The notes under the pieces were generated by a model. It was not told where the DNA came from, did not search any database, and saw only the letters and a list, made by a program, of their open reading frames with translations. From contig CAADRB010000136.1 in NCBI GenBank assembly GCA_900708905.1, positions 35,958-99,957 on the forward strand: DNA of 64,000 nucleotides, in the 5' to 3' direction. This document shows, one piece after another, positions 62,436 to 64,000 of the stretch. The stretch comes from Hymenolepis diminuta (lineage: Eukaryota > Platyhelminthes > Cestoda > Cyclophyllidea > Hymenolepididae). The position numbers and the translations under genes are program-made. Numbering within the stretch: the stretch's first letter is position 1; each line of letters opens with the position of its first letter.

Positions 62436-64000
62436 ATCCTCTCCACTGACAATATTAACGATTGCCATTCGATTTAGTGATGATTTATTGCAAATAAATC
62501 AGCCCTTTGTGGATTATATATTTAGCCAGTTATAAGGCTTCAGTTCCATGGTTGAATTGAAAACCTTCTGCGATTGTTAATCAGTCTCCTGGTTATTTTA
62601 TCCGTCTTCAAATCATGATGGTCGATCTTGCAACTTCAATTTGGATTTTCTCCCAATGTTTGAGAAGGCTGAAACGCCATCTTATATTATATTCAACAGC
62701 TAGTGGTCAAAGTAGCAGAGATACGACGGTTAAACGGTTTAAATTAGCAGATCCAGGGGATATCCAAACGATATCACGATAAAGTACGCTGTTAAGTTTC
62801 TTGGAGTTAGATGATGTTCAACACTAATTTTTCCTAACGATATGATTCGTACAAGTTAAGGTAAGGAAGAGTGAAATTAAAACGTTCTAATCTAGACTTT
62901 ATTTAGATCAGACATAGTTTCGGTTGTGTCTCTTCTTGAAGACTCTTGAGAGAACATCTGCATTGCGTATTGATTTCTTTTATAATTATTTGTTTTAATT
63001 CACATTTTTGCACATTAAATCACGGCGTCGCAGAGTTTCATCCCCAAATTGTGATAGATTGTGAATTTAAAATTGGTATTTGCCCCTTTAATGTAGAGAA
63101 TTTGTTTTTCTTGAAGAAATAGTATTCTTTTGAAAATGAAATTCCCAAAAATTTGCACGATTTAAATAACAAATTCAAATTTGGATATCAAATTTTATGA
63201 GCTATAAATTCCCCTGAGCTAAAAGAATTCCACTTCTTGGACTTCATAATATGTGTAATATATATTTGCCTTTTGTTATCCTTCGAGTGACTTTTATCCT
63301 AACTATTGCACATGCAATTGGTGAAATTAATGAAATACATCCAAAATTTACCCATTTTGCATATTGTCATTAAAACCTTCCAATTGCATGAATTAATTTG
63401 CAAACTTTTTAATAATCGGAACCTAAATAAATGGTATATGCTCACTTTTATAATTGTCACTAAGTTGGGTTCCAAGTGAAAGAAAGTGTTTTACATAATA
63501 AGGCTTAAAACTTCATCATCAAAAATATTTCATTGAAAGAATTTTACTAAAAATTATGGTATTTATATAAGTCCTTTCTCAGTGTTTGCCCATGTGAGAT
63601 ATGAATTTTATTATTTATATTGTAAACAAATAATTAAAAATGTAAAATGTTAATGGAAAAGGAGCATAAATTAAATGACTGAAAATTTAAAAATAGGGTA
63701 AATAGAGATTTTGAGTCCTTAATTGATGGACGAAGAAATTTATTTATGGAAAGAATTATTTTTTATCTCTACTTTTACAAGATATTTTACCGAGGTAAAG
63801 TAAATATTTACAACTTTCTAATAATTTTTATCCATTTGTGCTTTAAACATTTCCTATTGGGAGTCTTCCGACCTGAGATTCTGTGACTCATGAATTTTTG
63901 TTAAACACCCTGGACAACATCGAAGGGGGAGAAATCGGTGCTGTTCACTTGTTGTATCAGTTTGTTCTGATTGATCGAGCGTTTGCAGTTGTCTGATATT
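62436..64000. other. Right-hand end of window, no gene seen
   Basis: AT-rich sequence with frequent stops in all frames. Nothing recognisable. Confidence 0.3.

Overview
The window is AT-rich eukaryotic nuclear DNA, roughly two thirds A+T by eye. It has GT-AG introns, few genes, many decayed repeats and two scaffold gaps (21859-22597 and 50180-50878). The proteins are animal ones: a choline transporter, a PDAP1-type phosphoprotein and a six-EF-hand calbindin. Introns of 57-110 nt mixed with kilobase-scale introns, low gene density and base composition suggest a flatworm, possibly a tapeworm. No ribosomal or mitochondrial marker is present, so that placement is inference. Nothing prokaryotic (operon, CRISPR array, phage) is present.

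Layout. 1-4.7 kb, plus strand: a complete seven-exon high-affinity choline transporter (SLC5A7/CHT1 family, 592 aa). 4.8-5.2 kb: a decayed LTR-like repeat. 8.1-12.4 kb, minus strand: a five-exon PDAP1/HASPP28 homologue (200 aa). Facing away from it at 12.8-13.1 kb is a probable two-exon gene for a 59-residue protein I do not recognise. 13-28 kb is repeat-rich: a badly decayed actin pseudogene, copies of an LTR-like family, an inverted repeat pair, a Ty3/Gypsy integrase-end remnant and a gap lying inside a repeat copy. 28.7-33.1 kb, minus strand: three phase-compatible 3' exons of an unrecognised protein gene. 33.5-45.7 kb, minus strand: a complete nine-exon calbindin-32/calretinin/secretagogin-type gene (305 aa). 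46-64 kb has almost no coding signal. It holds a likely 3' terminal exon (48.65-48.88 kb) followed by AATAAA, a possible membrane-protein exon (62.2-62.4 kb), further repeats, and two 167-bp blocks about 96% identical and 9.2 kb apart.

The genes do not form one pathway. The choline transporter supplies choline for acetylcholine synthesis and the calbindin is a calcium buffer or sensor typical of neurons, so both suit nervous tissue, but nothing shows co-regulation. The main unresolved items are the unrecognised minus-strand gene just downstream of calbindin, the small divergent gene beside PDAP1, and the paired 167-bp conserved block.
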